From Galbula dea (lineage: Eukaryota; Chordata; Aves; Piciformes; Galbulidae): a DNA stretch of 64,000 nt. This document shows positions 62,301-64,000 of the stretch, piece after piece. Below the pieces are notes generated by a model, which was not told where the DNA came from, made no database searches, and was given only the letters and a program-made list of their open reading frames with translations. The stretch lies in assembly GCA_013399015.1 (NCBI GenBank), contig VWZX01002526.1:1022835-1086834 (forward strand). Direction: 5' to 3'. How positions within the stretch are numbered: the first letter of the stretch is position 1; each line of letters opens with the position of its first letter. A program made the position numbers and the translations under genes.

Positions 62301-64000
62301 TGCTCAGGTGGCTAACCTCCTAGATGGATATAACAAGTAGCAGAAACTAAGACACTGAGTAAGATTTCCAAGAGAAGCAACAAAACAAGACATGTAGCCC
62401 TTCACATTCCTAAATAAGTGTTCAGGCTAGACAAGTTATTTTGAATCATTCTTTTAAATCTGTACACACAAAACCTATGTAAGTTGCCATAAGTGCTACT
62501 CTAGATCTCTCCTTAGATCTCCAAAAAGCCTTGATGCTGTAATGACCCAAGAAACAGTTGTCTCTTTCAGTAGTTCTCCTGAGCTATCAGTCATAGACTG
62601 TTCTGTCCTGCAAGGCTCTCAGCTCTCCTCTGGGACACAAGAAACTTGCCCTGATACTGATCAGAGGCTGATGGGACTCTGCAGCAGCCTGCAGAGCCAA
62701 CTGTGGAGGTTAGAGTGCAGGAGAGAAGCCCCATGGTTCCCTTCTTATTCGCAGGGTGCAAACTGAGAGACATTAATCAACTGCAGGTCTGTGAGCAGTG
62801 ATGACTATCTCCACAATGAGTGTGGGTACTGTAAATGACAACTTGTTTTAACAGAGAGAAGTGAGATCCTTCTGTTGTGCTCTTCTGGAAGAACAACACA
62901 ACTCATGTGACAAGTTGGTTTCTGCAGCTTAACGTGCCATCTTCTAATAGGATGCAAAACACCTGCCTGGTAGGATCAGGATTATTTGAGCTGAGCTCAT
63001 GCCTTGCATGGCTTTTTCTAATGAATCCCTCTTTAGCATATATTTATGCCAGTTGACAAAGTGAAAGAAGCAATTTCCTTAAATATTGAGTATTCATAAG
63101 TAAATTGCAGCCTCCTGGAATCTTCCCCAATCCACATGGACTCCTTTATCTGGTTCTCTTATATAAGAGAAGCAAATCATTTCTTATCGGTCGACTTTGA
63201 AACCCAGGCAAGTGTTCACTTGGAGTGTTGTGAAGTGTCAGCTTTTCTACAGCAGCTACTTTTCATGCTCTTAATTTCTCATTTCATTATCTTGCCTTAT
63301 TCTCTTGCCCTGTCAGGGTTTTGATTCGCTGGCTTCCATGTGACAAGAGCTCTGGCTGTGCCAGTGACACAAACGCGGCTTTAAAAAGGGGTACAACTTG
63401 TTATTAAGGCAGTGCCCTTCCTCAGGAATTTCTTCCAAGCTGCAATGAGAGGAGGCAGACAAGAGGAACTTTGATATGCACAGCAGGCTAAGCCCTCCTG
63501 CAGTCCTTGCCGTGGATTGCTCTGCAAAATCTGGCTTTGTTCCTGATTTGCAGAGGCTTGATCTGTTATTGCCCTGTCAAAGGAGAAGTAGTACCTCAGG
63601 CTTTTATCTCTGAATGTTCCCACTTCAGTCACTGGGATGTTTGCCAAGTTCTTAACCAAATAATATTATTGCTCTAATGCCCAAAGAAAAGGCTACAATT
63701 TTTGCTTGGCTTTTCTTGGAGTAGGTCCCTACCCCAAAGAGGGAATGGAAAATACAACTGGGCCAGAGTCTGTTTCTGCCAATAATGACCAAGTTGAGAT
63801 CCCAGTCCTTAGACATAATCCAAGGAAGACTTTAAGTTTGGTAGTGGTCAGCAGGAGTCTCAAGCCCATGCCTGCTTCTGACAGGGGTAATGTGGGACAA
63901 AAACCAGCAAGTACCAGAAGATACTGAAAATTTCACCATAAAGCCTTCACACAGCATGGATGAGTCTGATACCTCTGTGTTATAAAAGGAGAGAGGAATG
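59318..64000. other. Unique AT-rich DNA to the window end
   Basis: About 4.7 kb without recognised genes, CR1 or satellites. Open frames reach at most about 103 codons (61880-62191, plus) with no domain. The segment 60360-60530 looks enhancer-like and is listed separately. Confidence 0.55.
60360..60530. promoter_or_regulatory. Candidate conserved non-coding element
   Basis: Non-repetitive AT-rich DNA with 'ctttatcattattgctttaa', 'gattataataatggctatta', 'agggcttaataaaaatcagc' and 'gtgtataattgctgtttgtg'. Clustered TAAT/ATTA and CDX/HOX-like 'aataaaa' words. Inference from composition only. Confidence 0.3.

Noticed and set aside
1..64000. CRISPR array, prokaryotic operon, integron or phage features
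   Set aside because: No direct repeats with regular spacers, and no long adjacent frames or ribosome binding sites. The CR1 content shows vertebrate nuclear DNA.
1..64000. Endogenous retrovirus or LTR element
   Set aside because: I found no paired LTRs, primer-binding site or retroviral protein motifs by eye. A solo LTR could escape this reading; a RepeatMasker run with avian LTR libraries would decide.

Overview
The window reads as vertebrate nuclear DNA, almost certainly from a bird. The direct evidence is about 17 fragments of CR1 LINE retrotransposons. Their 3' ends carry the avian CR1 hallmarks: a 'ttggaagggacct...gatcatctagtccaacc' block on the antisense strand and a terminal 'attctatgattctatga' octamer-type tail. 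The DNA is AT-rich, CpG-poor and very low in other recognisable transposons, as expected of an avian gene desert or long intron. I cannot fix the species. The recurrent G-free A/C tracts look more like a non-galliform bird than chicken, but that is a weak impression.

I find no protein-coding gene, exon, rRNA, tRNA, snRNA or CRISPR array that I can support. The open frames are short. They are explained by chance, by CR1 pol remnants on either strand, or by stop-free simple repeats. No prokaryotic signals (operons, ribosome binding sites) apply.

Layout. 1-16.8 kb: unique AT-rich DNA with one minus-strand CR1 at the left edge, then CR1 pieces all in plus orientation, including the only piece of CR1 pol coding sequence (about 13.12-13.44 kb). 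16.8-33.2 kb: about 16 kb without any CR1 piece I can recognise, holding several stretches that look like conserved non-coding elements. 33.2-41.1 kb: the CR1-dense part, mostly minus-strand, ending in two CR1 copies joined head to head as an inverted repeat. 41.1-50.4 kb: mostly unique DNA with one old CR1 and a G-quadruplex motif. 50.4-54.2 kb: two long pentamer arrays, (AAAAG)n and (TTTTC)n, in opposite orientation 3.3 kb apart, with a G-quadruplex motif and a diverged 81-bp tandem duplication between them. 54.2-64 kb: unique DNA with one CR1 and an A/C-rich tract.

No genes work together here. Any function would be regulatory (possible conserved non-coding elements) or structural (hairpins, triplex or quadruplex DNA). 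I saw no previously undescribed biological system. The most checkable oddities are the head-to-head CR1 pair, the opposed pentamer arrays with their block-ordered units, the quadruplex motifs and the repeated G-free A/C tracts.
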